A stretch of 33,993 nt of DNA from Acidobacteriota bacterium (GTDB lineage Bacteria; Acidobacteriota; Terriglobia; Terriglobales; Acidobacteriaceae): contig JABCZC010000047.1 in assembly GCA_013289875.1 (NCBI GenBank), forward strand, positions 1-33,993. Reading direction: 5' to 3'. Both the position numbers and the translations under genes were made by a program. The notes under the pieces are model-generated. The model had not been told where the DNA came from and did no database searches. It saw only the letters and a list, made by a program, of their open reading frames with translations. Below, one piece after another: positions 8,755-17,265 of this stretch. Each line of letters starts with the position of its first letter. Within the stretch, counting starts at the first letter, position 1.

Positions 8755-9540
8755 ATGATTCGCGTTCAAAATCTGGTCAAGACGTTTGGAGATTTTACCG
8801 CCGTGAAGGATATCTCCTTCGACGTGGCGCAGGGAGAGATCTTCGCTTTTCTCGGTCCGAACGGCGCCGGGAAGACGACGACTATCAAGATGCTGACGAC
8901 GCTGCTGCGTCCGACGAGCGGCAGGATCGAACTGGACGGCCTCGATCCGACGGTGAAGCAGAAAGAAGCGCGGCAGAGATTCGGGATCGTCTTTCAGGAT
9001 CCGAGCCTCGACCAGGAGCAGACGGCCTACGAAAACATGGACCTGCACGGTGTGCTGTATCACGTACCGCGCAAGCTGCGCGCCGAGCGCACGGAGCGGC
9101 TGCTGAAACTCTTCGAGCTGTGGGACCGGAAAGACAGCTACGTGAAGACCTTCTCGGGAGGTATGAAGCGCCGGCTGGAGATTGCGCGCGGCTTTCTGCA
9201 CACGCCGAAGATTCTCTTTCTCGACGAACCCACGCTTGGGCTCGACCCGCAGAGCCGCAACCTGCTCTGGACGCATGTGAAGCACATGAACGAGACGGAG
9301 AGCACGACGGTTTTTTTGACGACGCATTACATGGACGAGGCTGACAAGGTTGCGCATCGCATCGCGATCATGGATCACGGCAGTATCGTCGCGCAGGGGA
9401 CGTCGGCGGAGCTTAAAGCGCAGACGGAGAGTGAGTCGCTGGAAGGCGCGTTTCTGGCATTGACTGGATCGTCGCTGCGCGATGAAGGCGCGGATTCAAA
9501 AGCGGGACTGCGGCAGATGGCGCAGATGTGGAGGCGATAA
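8755..9540 (+). CDS. ABC transporter ATP-binding protein, DrrA-like export type
   Basis: The product has 261 residues if it starts at the ATG at 8755 (MIRVQNLVKTFGDF, the usual start for the family); an ATG at 8734 and a TTG at 8728 are in frame but lie on the operator/promoter. Walker A GPNGAGKT is at 34-41, the signature FSGGMKRR at 133-140, Walker B ILFLDEPT at 153-160, and the H-loop His at 191. The region after the Q-loop (GIVFQDPSLD) and the variant signature match the ABC-2 drug/lipid export ATPases of the DrrA/NodI type. It powers the permease encoded three bases downstream. The TetR gene in the same operon suggests efflux of a toxic or signal compound, which cannot be identified from sequence. 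Confidence 0.93.
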   Translation: MIRVQNLVKTFGDFTAVKDISFDVAQGEIFAFLGPNGAGKTTTIKMLTTLLRPTSGRIELDGLDPTVKQKEARQRFGIVFQDPSLDQEQTAYENMDLHGVLYHVPRKLRAERTERLLKLFELWDRKDSYVKTFSGGMKRRLEIARGFLHTPKILFLDEPTLGLDPQSRNLLWTHVKHMNETESTTVFLTTHYMDEADKVAHRIAIMDHGSIVAQGTSAELKAQTESESLEGAFLALTGSSLRDEGADSKAGLRQMAQMWRR

Positions 9541-9543
9541 GCA

Positions 9544-10290
9544 ATGGGCGCGATATACATTTTATGGTTGCGTGAGCTGAAGCGGTACGTGCGTTCGCGG
9601 GTGCAGGTTGTGGTGTCGCTGGGGCAGCCGTGCCTTTACCTGCTGGCGCTGGGTTTCGGGCTGGGTCCGGTTTTTCAGAAGGCCGGGTTAGGGAGCTACC
9701 TGCAGTTCATGGCGCCGGGCGTGATCGGCATGACGGTGCTGTTCAGCTCCGTCTTCTCCGGCATTGCGATGCTGTGGGATCGCCAGTTTGGCTTCCTGAA
9801 AGAGACGCTGGTGGCGCCGGTGTCCCGCATGCAAATCATGATCGGGCGCACGCTGGGCGGAGCAACGGTGGCCGTGCTGCAGGGTACGCTGATTCTCATC
9901 ATCTGCCTGATCGCAGGTTTTCGTCCGCATAGCTGGATGGCGATACCGGTGGCGTTCCTGTTTGTGGTCCTGATCGCGATCGTATTTGCCGCGCTGGGAA
10001 CGGCGATTGGCTCGACGATCAAGGACATGCAGGGCTTCCAGCTGGTGATGAATTTCATGGTGATGCCCATTTTCTTCCTATCCGGTGCGCTGTATCCGCT
10101 GGCCAATCTTGGAGTGGTGCTGAGGGTGATTACTCGGCTCGATCCGCTGACGTACGGGGTGGATGGCTTGCGCGGCGCGCTGATCAACCAGTGGCATTTT
10201 CATCCAGCGGTGAACGCGGGGCTCCTGGCCACAATTGCGCTGGTCTTCCTGAGCCTGGGCGCGTACCTGTTTTCGAAAATCGAGGTTTAA
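9544..10290 (+). CDS. ABC-2 type transporter permease
   Basis: The product has 248 residues from an ATG preceded by GGAGG nine bases upstream, only three bases after the ATPase stop codon. There are six hydrophobic segments. The family features are an N-terminal cytoplasmic helix (LWLRELKRYVRSR), the QFMAPGVIGMTVLFSSVFSGI segment, WDRQFGFLKETLVAPVSR (the coupling region typical of ABC-2 permeases), and FFLSGALYPLANL before the last helices. It probably dimerises and works with the adjacent ATPase as an exporter. The substrate is unknown. Confidence 0.93.
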   Translation: MGAIYILWLRELKRYVRSRVQVVVSLGQPCLYLLALGFGLGPVFQKAGLGSYLQFMAPGVIGMTVLFSSVFSGIAMLWDRQFGFLKETLVAPVSRMQIMIGRTLGGATVAVLQGTLILIICLIAGFRPHSWMAIPVAFLFVVLIAIVFAALGTAIGSTIKDMQGFQLVMNFMVMPIFFLSGALYPLANLGVVLRVITRLDPLTYGVDGLRGALINQWHFHPAVNAGLLATIALVFLSLGAYLFSKIEV

Positions 10291-10323
10291 TGCTTTGAAG
10301 CTGAATGGATTGAATTTAACCGG

Positions 10324-10923
10324 ATGGTAAGACCGAGAAGCGCACTGGCGCATGGCAAGGTACTGAAGGCCGCGATGGAGCTCTTTGCCGAGCGCGGCAT
10401 CGATGCAACCAGCATGGACGCGATTGCCGAAGCTTCGAGCGTGAGCAAGGCCACGATCTACAAGCACTGGCCGGACAAGGACAGCCTGGCTCTCGAGGTG
10501 ATGGCGCATCTCTATGGACTCGACGAGAAGCCTCCAGTCTTCGACTCCGGAGACTTTCGCGCCGATCTGATTGCTCAACTTCAGCATGAGCCGGCGATGG
10601 AGCGCAAGGCGATGCGAGAGAAAATTGCGCCCCACCTCATGGGCTACGCGTCGCGGAACCAGGCCTTTGGGCTGGCATGGCGCAATCGGGCGATCGAGCC
10701 GGCGCGTGTAGCGTTTACGAACCTGATCAAGCGCGGGGAGAAACGGGGGACTCTGAAACGGGGAATCGATCCTGAGGTGGGACTCGCCCTGCTGCTCGGT
10801 CCGATCATTTATGGAAAATTCTTTCTTACGAAGAAGCTGGGCAGGAAGCCGCCTGAAGATCTTGAGTTGCACACGGCGAATGCGTTTCTGGCGGCATATG
10901 GAAAGGCTTCACATAAGGGGTAG
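10324..10923 (+). CDS. TetR/AcrR family transcriptional regulator
   Basis: The product has 199 residues. The N-terminal helix-turn-helix spans about residues 8-55: KVLKAAMELFAERGIDATSM, then IAEASSVSKATIYKHWPDKDSL, a textbook TetR DNA-binding domain. The rest is a helical ligand-binding and dimerisation domain with no assignable ligand. The gene follows the permease by 33 bases and is probably co-transcribed. Its likely target is the 15-bp dyad at 8712-8726 in the operon promoter. There is no strong Shine-Dalgarno sequence before the ATG, so expression may depend partly on read-through or on translation of the upstream gene. Confidence 0.94.
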   Translation: MVRPRSALAHGKVLKAAMELFAERGIDATSMDAIAEASSVSKATIYKHWPDKDSLALEVMAHLYGLDEKPPVFDSGDFRADLIAQLQHEPAMERKAMREKIAPHLMGYASRNQAFGLAWRNRAIEPARVAFTNLIKRGEKRGTLKRGIDPEVGLALLLGPIIYGKFFLTKKLGRKPPEDLELHTANAFLAAYGKASHKG

Positions 10924-10945
10924 GGTCAGGAGTTGCGCAAAGCAA

Positions 10946-10970
10946 AAGGGCATCCATTGCGGATGCCCTT
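10946..10970. terminator. Hairpin terminator, probably shared by TetR operon and porin gene
   Basis: AAGGGCATCC and GGATGCCCTT form a perfect 10-bp stem with the 5-base loop ATTGC. In the minus direction the stem is followed by a T-rich run (TTTTGCTTT), so it serves best as a Rho-independent terminator for the porin gene, which ends at 10995. In the plus direction it lies 22 bases after the TetR stop, with a weaker T tract. Confidence 0.85.
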
Positions 10971-10994
10971 CTGCTGTTTAAATACTGCTGCTGG

Positions 10995-12917
10995 CTACGG
11001 GAGGTAGTAGCGGAAGGAGGTGAAGAACATGTTATCGATGCCCTTCGGCGAGAGCCCGTTGACACCCGACCAGGTGTTGCGCTCTGCCCAGCTGTACTGG
11101 AAGCCCTGGCGGAGGCGTCCGAACTCGCCGCGGTAGATGTCAAACCACCAGCCGACAGTAACTTCCTGAGAATCCTTGGTGTTGACACTGCAGCTTCCCG
11201 GCGTCGCCGGGGAGTAGCCGGTCATCGAGCCTGTGGGGGTCGTAGTAGCAGTAGTGCCGGGCAGAGGCTCGGTGCCGCAGCCCGAGGTTGGGTTGTTGTA
11301 GAGGCCATAGCCTTCCTCGCCACCGGTCGCGTTGTAGAAGATATTGCGGCCAACATAATCACCGCCATAGTAAGCGTAAAGCTGCAACCTTGGGGTGACG
11401 TTCGCTTCTACCGATCCCAGAGCCGAAAAGCCGTGGAGCAGCGCCAGCTGCCCGTCAGGTCTGAGAGTTATATCGGGCACCTGTGCATCGCCGTAGCGCT
11501 GCGTGCCATCCCCGTAAAGACCCTCGATCCCAATATTGATCTTCTTCTGATAGGCGAGGTAATGAGCGCTGCCACCAACACCTCCACCGACGGTCCTGTC
11601 GTTGTAGGCTCCAGCTGAGCTGCCGCCGACGGTTACGGTCTTTACGCCGGTTATCGGGTTAGTGGTGGTAACCAGAACTTCGTTCGGGAATACGCGGTCA
11701 CGGAAGAACCGGCTGATTCCAAAGAGCTCAAAGTGGCCATATGGCTTATCAAGAGCTACTTTGGCGATCAGGTCGGGCGCCACGTTATAGGAGTAGGTGG
11801 TGACCGGAGCCGAGGACGTTGCGCCCGGAGCGCCCGCGCCATTGTAGAGGCCGCCATTGGTTCCGGTCGCGCCGATCAGGTAGTTCACGGGGCAGGCACC
11901 TGGGCCGGCAGCGTTGCAAGTAGGCGCCAGGGTCTGCGCCTGCTCGGCGGCGACGCCGAGAGACAACGCGGGGCTGAAGATTTTGACTACGCGGAACCCG
12001 GGCTGACGCTCCCAGATGAAGCCGTTCGTGTAAGCCGCGTCTATGGTGAGCGGAATCCATTCGTTACGGTTGATCAGACCTTTCTGGTAAGGGGTGGCAA
12101 GACTCCACTGTTGGCCGCCGGTGATGACCCAGCCGTTGTTGAACTGTCCCTGCGCCCAGATCTGGCGCTGGCGCATTACGTAGCTGTTGGATTCGTTATT
12201 GTTCGATGTGACTCCTGTGCCGAGCCAGTCTGCTTCGTAGTAGCCACGAAGGGTTGCGTTGGGAACCTTGCCTTGTACCAGCAAGGCCACACGCGACTGG
12301 CGGCCGGATGCAAAGAACTCGGAGATGTTCCCAGCATTCGCTGTGCTAAAGGGGATGCTGGTGAATGGCGTATTGATGTCCGCTGCCAACGCACGGGTAC
12401 GGTCGACTGTCGCGAATTCTATAAAGCTGCCGGTCGGCGACAGGGTGACACCCTTGAAGTGGATGGAGTCAGGATTTTCGAACTCCTTCTTTACCTGTGC
12501 CTGGTTGTCCTGGAGTGTGGTCACAAGCGACTGGTTGTTGGATTTGAGATCTGTAACTGCGCCCTGCAGACTGCTGACCGACTGCGTGTTTTCCGAGATA
12601 GCTGCCTGCTGTGACTGGGCTGCCTGCTGTGCCTGCTGCGCCGCAGCCTGTGCTGCCGCAGCCGCCTGCTGTGCCTGCTGGAGCTGAGCATCGCGATCGG
12701 CAAGCTGTTGCTTGAGGGTGTCGATCTGCCCGCGCTGCGCGTTCATATCGCTCCGCAGCTCTTCGATCTGTGACTCCACGGATGGCTTCGCCGGAGCTTT
12801 TCTTCGAGTGGCGGTCTTTTTCGAAGACGTGCTTGTGCCGTCGGTCGTCTGGGCAAAGCCGGCTGTCAGAGCCGATACCAGAACGAGACTCGCCAGCGCC
12901 TTTAGATTGGTGTTCAT
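10995..12917 (-). CDS. Outer-membrane porin-like protein with N-terminal coiled coil
   Basis: The product has 640 residues starting at the ATG at 12917, which has AGAGG just upstream; an ATG four codons earlier is in frame but has no better site. A signal peptide (1-22, ending GFAQ) is followed by a basic linker and a Gln/Ala-rich coiled coil (about 45-145, heptad-like QIEELRSDMNAQRGQIDTLKQQL). The rest (about 150-640) has alternating beta strands with many Tyr, Trp and Asn residues and ends in FFTSFRYYLP, as expected for a 16-18-strand beta barrel. Acidobacteria commonly have porins of this layout, where the coiled coil may trimerise or reach toward the cell wall. Solute specificity is unknown. 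An 18-base dyad upstream may regulate it. Confidence 0.82.
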   Translation of the reverse strand: MNTNLKALASLVLVSALTAGFAQTTDGTSTSSKKTATRRKAPAKPSVESQIEELRSDMNAQRGQIDTLKQQLADRDAQLQQAQQAAAAAQAAAQQAQQAAQSQQAAISENTQSVSSLQGAVTDLKSNNQSLVTTLQDNQAQVKKEFENPDSIHFKGVTLSPTGSFIEFATVDRTRALAADINTPFTSIPFSTANAGNISEFFASGRQSRVALLVQGKVPNATLRGYYEADWLGTGVTSNNNESNSYVMRQRQIWAQGQFNNGWVITGGQQWSLATPYQKGLINRNEWIPLTIDAAYTNGFIWERQPGFRVVKIFSPALSLGVAAEQAQTLAPTCNAAGPGACPVNYLIGATGTNGGLYNGAGAPGATSSAPVTTYSYNVAPDLIAKVALDKPYGHFELFGISRFFRDRVFPNEVLVTTTNPITGVKTVTVGGSSAGAYNDRTVGGGVGGSAHYLAYQKKINIGIEGLYGDGTQRYGDAQVPDITLRPDGQLALLHGFSALGSVEANVTPRLQLYAYYGGDYVGRNIFYNATGGEEGYGLYNNPTSGCGTEPLPGTTATTTPTGSMTGYSPATPGSCSVNTKDSQEVTVGWWFDIYRGEFGRLRQGFQYSWAERNTWSGVNGLSPKGIDNMFFTSFRYYLP

Positions 12918-13288
12918 TTGGCCTCTCATGTTTGAATTACGGTTGCTTCATCAAGAATTGCGAAGTGCTTGAGGTCAAGGTTGCGATGATACTCGACACC
13001 CATGTCCTGCCTATTCTGTACTTTGCAGGCACAAAGGCTACGTTTGGGGAAAGCGGCCGTGATCTGGGATCGCAACACACGCAACCCGATCCTGATGGTC
13101 GCAGGGAAATGTAAATATCCCGCGAATTTTCGATGAATAACCGGGAAAACTATTAGTTGAAGCCCTGTGTAAAACAGGCGCAATTATTGATGAATCAATA
13201 ACCTGGACACCATCGTGAAACTGAAACGCCCAGCAGGGAGTCACTCGGTGATAGACTTCTTAGCGGTCGCGAACCCGGCGCTTCGCCT
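12918..13288. other. Divergent intergenic region between porin gene and DUF1905 gene
   Basis: About 370 bases with no convincing gene. It must hold the promoters for the minus-strand porin and for the plus-strand DUF1905 gene. The one clear element is the dyad at 13184-13201. A TTGACC box lies on the minus strand near 13000, but no good -10 follows it. Confidence 0.55.
13184..13201. promoter_or_regulatory. 18-base operator-like dyad
   Basis: TTATTGAT-GA-ATCAATAA has two perfect 8-base arms around two central bases. It is AT-rich in an otherwise GC-rich context and lies between two divergent genes. The size and symmetry suit a dimeric helix-turn-helix regulator. A transcript hairpin is unlikely because the 2-base loop is too small. 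Confidence 0.55.
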
Positions 13289-13572
13289 ATGTTGAACAAG
13301 ACGTTTACAGCCCAGCTGCAAAAGAGCCCCAAGCAACGCGGTTGGACTTACGTTGTCTGGCCGGACTCCGTTAACTTCTTTGGAACTCGTGGTCTGGTGA
13401 AAGTCATCGGCAAAATGATGGCCATCCGTTTCAAAGTTCTTTCATGGCAATGGGAGACGGCACGCACAAGCTGCCCGTCAAGGCCGAGGTACGGCGCGCG
13501 ATCGGGAAGCAGGTAGGTGAGACCGTGACCGTTGTGTTTGAAGAGCGAATCAGCCGGGAAGCGTCCCGCTGA
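13289..13572 (+). pseudogene. DUF1905 family protein, disrupted by a one-base deletion
   Basis: The first 43 codons (from the ATG at 13289) read as a typical DUF1905 start: [31 protein letters not shown]. After 13417 this frame turns to nonsense and stops at 13516. Adding one base (most simply G between 13417 and 13418) restores the family's second half, including [19 protein letters not shown] and [19 protein letters not shown], to a TGA at 13570-13572. The repaired protein would have 94 residues, the usual size. So this is either a recent pseudogene or a sequencing error. DUF1905 proteins are small beta-barrel-fold proteins of unknown function, sometimes fused to YdeI-type domains. A remnant ORF starting at the ATG at 13444 could make only the C-terminal half. 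Confidence 0.85.
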
Positions 13573-13590
13573 CCCGCCGTTAAGACAAAA

Positions 13591-16413
13591 TCATTTCGCG
13601 CCTGAAGGAGAAGTGGGCGCATTTCCCGCGCTGATCAGATTTGCCAGGATACGGTAAGCGCCCGGAACGGCCTCGGGGAACTGCCGATAGAGCGCATACG
13701 CCACGTATATATAGGTTCCCTTGCCATAGGACGCGCGGATAAGTCCGCCGTGCTGCGGATCCTGTCCGGGGTCGTGGCTCTCGGTGGGCGCGGAGTAGTG
13801 GCTATCCCAGGTTTCGAGGAAGGAATGTCCTCGCTCCTCCACCCAGCCGTCGAAGTCGGCGGCGGTGATGCGATTCGGCCACTGGAACAGTGGGTCATCG
13901 GAGAGAGTGACCGGAGCGGTTTCGTCTATGACCCTTTCGGCGCGGCCAAGTGAGTAGGGATACGGGCCGTAGCTGCCGAAGCCATTGCTCTGGTATTGCA
14001 CGATCAGATTACCGCCGCGCTGCACATAATCGAGCAGGCGCTTGCTATTAGCGGCCAGTTCCGGTCGGTTGGAGTAGGCGCGAATGCCGATAAGGATGGC
14101 GTCGTAGCGGCTCAGGTCCGCGGAGGCGATCTCGGTTGGGCTCAGCATGTGCGGATGTATGCCCATCTGTTCGAGAGCCTGGGGCACGTCGTCGCCGGTT
14201 CCCATCACGTAGCCTACGACCAGGTTGGGTGTGATCTTGAGGTCGACTCCGTGGGCGCGGTACGTGGCCGAACGATAGAGGTAATAAGGACGCAATCCGG
14301 CATATCCGACGGTCTCGAATCCTTCGCTGAACACATCGTTGCCGCTTTGAGCAGTCGCTTTGATCGTGTAGCTCTCGGAGGCGAGGGATGCCGGATGGAT
14401 AGTGAATTTGACCGGCGCGGCTTCATTGGCCCGAAGGTGGAATTGAACCGCCGGCGGCTCCATTGTCCAGCCTGCGGGCAAATCCAGGCGCAGCGTGCCG
14501 TCCGCGGTTTCCTGCTGGCTGTTTTTGACGGAGATGGTTAGCGGGAAGGCCTTTGACCCGAGCGGAACGATGCCGGCGGAGGAGGCAAGATTGACGGAAA
14601 TCTGCGGCACGACCACGAGCGGCTGATAGAGATCGCCATAGCCGTGCTCGCGGTGCACCGTCTGCACCACCTGGCCCAGGCGCAGGGGCACGCCGTTGTA
14701 GTCAAATTCTGTCCATCCGGCGAGGGGATAGGGCGCGAAGGGCCGATTGAGCAGGTTCGGGTCGGAGATGTCGTAGTAAGCCTGCTCAGTTGTGGGGCGG
14801 GTGAAGTAGGGCCGTGTATAGGACGCTTCATGCGGCACGGTGACTCGATAGACAGCATCGCCGGAGTTGCCTGAAGCTGTGTCCAGGCCGGGCGTCCCGA
14901 GCCGGGTCGTCTTCCACGCATTCGTGGCTGACGACTCCAGCCACGTCCGTGTGAGGCGCAGAGGGCCACCTGCCGTCCACGGTCCAGCGCTCGAGACATG
15001 GAGGCGCACGTCGAACTCGGCTCCGGGAGTGACTGCGGTAAGCGTCTCGTCGGGGAAGAGAGGCAACGCCGCCGGTTTGTCTGCTGTATGCCGAACAACA
15101 AGGGCGTTCACCCGAAGTCCGAGAGCCTCGGCGAGCGCGGTGTTGAACTGGGTGAGCTTGATTTCGAGCTCATGAACGATGTTGGCCTTGTCGTCGGCGC
15201 TTAATGAACTGGCATTGACGGCGTCGATGAGGTCCTTCGTCTTCTTGTAGCCGATGGCCAGTTCAGGCGCGATCTTTTCCGGGTTCGCGGGCAGATAGCC
15301 GAAGGTGGCCGTCATTACGTGCTCGTCGATGTCTTTCAGGGTCGCAGTGAGGAAGGCTGTGTCTCCGTGGCCCAGCGTGGCGATGCCTGGCAGCGAGGTG
15401 TCGATGCCGGCAAAGAATCCGCTTTCCGATTCCTTGACCGGAACACTCGAGGCGTAGCGGTGATAACCGACGGAAAACGGTCCGCCGAGGGGAATATTGC
15501 CTCCGCCGTTCTGGGACTTCTGCTGGCTCCAGCCCTCGCGAGACATCTGGATATAGGAACGGCCGAGGATCGGGTCGAAGGTGCCCTCGGGGATTTCGAT
15601 GTCGGTCGAGGGGACGGTATTGCTCCACTGCTCTGTGACATGGTCGTAGAAGTGCACCGGAGACCACTTTTGGGTGGCATAGTCGAAAATGCCCTGACTG
15701 GTTGCGGCGAAGAAGGGAATGCGCGCATACACCTTGAGCGGCGACCAGGGACGCAGCCCCTGCGCGATCTGGTCGGGAAAGACGGTTGGGTCGCCGGCGA
15801 GTTTGAAGACCTCCTGCGCGGCTTCTCCGGAAACCTGGTGGTGACCGTGGCCGTCGGTGATGTTTCCGGTAAAGACGGAGGTAATGACGAGCGGCCGGTA
15901 GAGACGGACGGCTCGCACGACATCGTAGAGAACGCGGTCGCGTCCCCACTTCTCGTGGGCTTCGTCGATGGTCTTCGAGAAGCCGTAGTCGGCCACCCGC
16001 GAGAAGAACTGCTCGGTGCCGGAATACTGGTCGGCCAGCAGCAGTTCATTGGTCCGGATCAGCCCCAGCGCATCGTCCTCCTCGCTGGACATGGCGTTCT
16101 GTCCGCCCTCCCCACGCGTGAGGGTGAGGATGGCAGTGCGGGCTCCAAAGCCGCGCGACTCCAGCGTGAGCATGCCGCCGTCTTCGTCGTCGGGATGCGC
16201 GACGATCATCATGAGGCTGGCCCAGGTGTGCAGCTTCTTCAGCGTCTGCGCAAGGCCGTCGGCGCCGCGGTCTTCCGGCAGCGTGTGGGCGTCAGGTGAA
16301 GCGGTGATGGCGGTCTGCCAGGGCGTCACCTGGGCTAACAACGGCGCGGCAAGCAGGCAGGTTAGAGCGACAATAGCGGCAGGGCGCAGGCGAATCAGAA
16401 CGGCGTCATGCAT
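13591..16413 (-). CDS. Large secreted PIG-L (LmbE-like) deacetylase family protein
   Basis: The product has 940 residues with a signal peptide (1-27, ending PLLAQ). The PIG-L/LmbE domain covers about 60-330: the zinc-binding and catalytic motif AHPDDE is at 72-77 and the second metal motif H-G-H-H-Q at 189-193. PIG-L enzymes are zinc-dependent N-deacetylases acting on GlcNAc-type or related acetylated sugars. The middle (about 620-720) resembles a NEW3-type Ig-like domain of glycosidases (PLTISVKNSQ, GTLRLDLPAGW). The last 200 residues look like a glutamine amidotransferase-like (ThuA-type) flavodoxin fold: YDAILIGIRAYSNRPEL, GGNLIVQYQ, and near the end GKGTYIYVAYALYRQFPE. I see no obvious catalytic triad there. 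The likely substrate is an extracellular or periplasmic glycan, which is inference. It is convergent with the DUF1905 remnant. Confidence 0.88.
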   Translation of the reverse strand: MHDAVLIRLRPAAIVALTCLLAAPLLAQVTPWQTAITASPDAHTLPEDRGADGLAQTLKKLHTWASLMMIVAHPDDEDGGMLTLESRGFGARTAILTLTRGEGGQNAMSSEEDDALGLIRTNELLLADQYSGTEQFFSRVADYGFSKTIDEAHEKWGRDRVLYDVVRAVRLYRPLVITSVFTGNITDGHGHHQVSGEAAQEVFKLAGDPTVFPDQIAQGLRPWSPLKVYARIPFFAATSQGIFDYATQKWSPVHFYDHVTEQWSNTVPSTDIEIPEGTFDPILGRSYIQMSREGWSQQKSQNGGGNIPLGGPFSVGYHRYASSVPVKESESGFFAGIDTSLPGIATLGHGDTAFLTATLKDIDEHVMTATFGYLPANPEKIAPELAIGYKKTKDLIDAVNASSLSADDKANIVHELEIKLTQFNTALAEALGLRVNALVVRHTADKPAALPLFPDETLTAVTPGAEFDVRLHVSSAGPWTAGGPLRLTRTWLESSATNAWKTTRLGTPGLDTASGNSGDAVYRVTVPHEASYTRPYFTRPTTEQAYYDISDPNLLNRPFAPYPLAGWTEFDYNGVPLRLGQVVQTVHREHGYGDLYQPLVVVPQISVNLASSAGIVPLGSKAFPLTISVKNSQQETADGTLRLDLPAGWTMEPPAVQFHLRANEAAPVKFTIHPASLASESYTIKATAQSGNDVFSEGFETVGYAGLRPYYLYRSATYRAHGVDLKITPNLVVGYVMGTGDDVPQALEQMGIHPHMLSPTEIASADLSRYDAILIGIRAYSNRPELAANSKRLLDYVQRGGNLIVQYQSNGFGSYGPYPYSLGRAERVIDETAPVTLSDDPLFQWPNRITAADFDGWVEERGHSFLETWDSHYSAPTESHDPGQDPQHGGLIRASYGKGTYIYVAYALYRQFPEAVPGAYRILANLISAGNAPTSPSGAK

Positions 16414-16462
16414 GTATTGCCAGTGTACAATCCGCGGTTACGAACACGCCCTTCGTGGTCTC

Positions 16463-17215
16463 TCAGAACTCCATGGAGTTTAATGCGTTAAAGGCCTCGT
16501 CGTACTTGCCGTTTTCGGCGGCACAGCTCAGAAACTCGACCCGCTTGACGCAGATCTCAGCCGGCGTAGGTTTGCTCTTAAGGATATCGATCGTCTCGGC
16601 GATGAAGTCCGTAAGCGACATTGCACGCGGGTCGGAGGCCTGACCCGAGCCCAGCAGTTCGGTCTGGACATAAGGTGGGATAATCTCGAGCACTTCGACG
16701 TTTGTGTCGCGAAGCTGATGGCGCAGCGATTGCGTCCAGGAATGGATCGCGGCCTTGGTGGCGCAGTACGTAGGCGTGACGGTAAGCGGGACATAAGCCA
16801 ATCCCGACGACACGGTCATCACCGTGGCTTGCGGCTGCTTGAGGAGCAACGGCAGCAATGCGGCGTTCAGGCGCATTGGTCCGAGCAGGTTGGTGGTGAT
16901 GATGGCTTCGGCGTCGGCCAGGTTTGGCGACTTAAGATCTTCGGGCCTCATGATGCCCGCGTTGTGGATGACGGCGTTTAGTGCCGGGTAGTCCTTCTCG
17001 ATCTGTGCGGCGAAGGTGCGGATGCTGTCGGCATCTTCGATATTCAGCGTGGCGGATTTCATGCCCGGGTTAGCTGCTGTTGTCTCGTCGAGAACGCTCT
17101 TGCGGCGTCCGGCGATGATGACCTGATTATCGTGAGCGTGGAGCGCTTCGGCGAGGCCGCGTCCGATGCCGGAACCGCCGCCGGTGATGAGGATGGTATT
17201 GCCAGAAATGTTCAA
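16463..17215 (-). CDS. SDR family NAD(P)-dependent oxidoreductase (DltE-like)
   Basis: The product has 250 residues. The start is a TTG at 17215 supported by AGGAG nine bases upstream. The nucleotide-binding motif TGGGSGIG is at 11-18, NNAG-type HNAG at 84-87, and the catalytic Ser136/Ser137, Tyr150 and Lys154 are present (SSGLAY, then YCATK). All core residues of the classical short-chain dehydrogenase/reductase family are present, so it is probably active. Its closest resemblance is to the DltE/YdfG-like group of cytoplasmic oxidoreductases. The substrate is unknown. It is divergent from the APC permease gene, with about 50 bases between the two starts. Confidence 0.92.
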   Translation of the reverse strand: MNISGNTILITGGGSGIGRGLAEALHAHDNQVIIAGRRKSVLDETTAANPGMKSATLNIEDADSIRTFAAQIEKDYPALNAVIHNAGIMRPEDLKSPNLADAEAIITTNLLGPMRLNAALLPLLLKQPQATVMTVSSGLAYVPLTVTPTYCATKAAIHSWTQSLRHQLRDTNVEVLEIIPPYVQTELLGSGQASDPRAMSLTDFIAETIDILKSKPTPAEICVKRVEFLSCAAENGKYDEAFNALNSMEF

Positions 17216-17265
17216 GCCGTTCTTCTCCTGCCTTGTGAGATAGTCTTGATCTCGAATTCTGCCGA

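Noticed and set aside
10078..10872. 264-codon minus-strand open frame opposite the TetR and permease genes
   Set aside because: It lies antisense to two clearly conserved genes and has no family motif, signal peptide or ribosome-binding site. Long antisense frames are common in GC-rich DNA.
13405..13425. Programmed -1 frameshift in the DUF1905 gene
   Set aside because: No canonical X-XXY-YYZ slippery heptamer lies in the right phase and no clear downstream stem follows. A deletion or sequencing error is simpler.
15319..16299. 326-codon plus-strand open frame opposite the PIG-L gene
   Set aside because: It mirrors the codon pattern of the PIG-L gene, and no domain can be seen.
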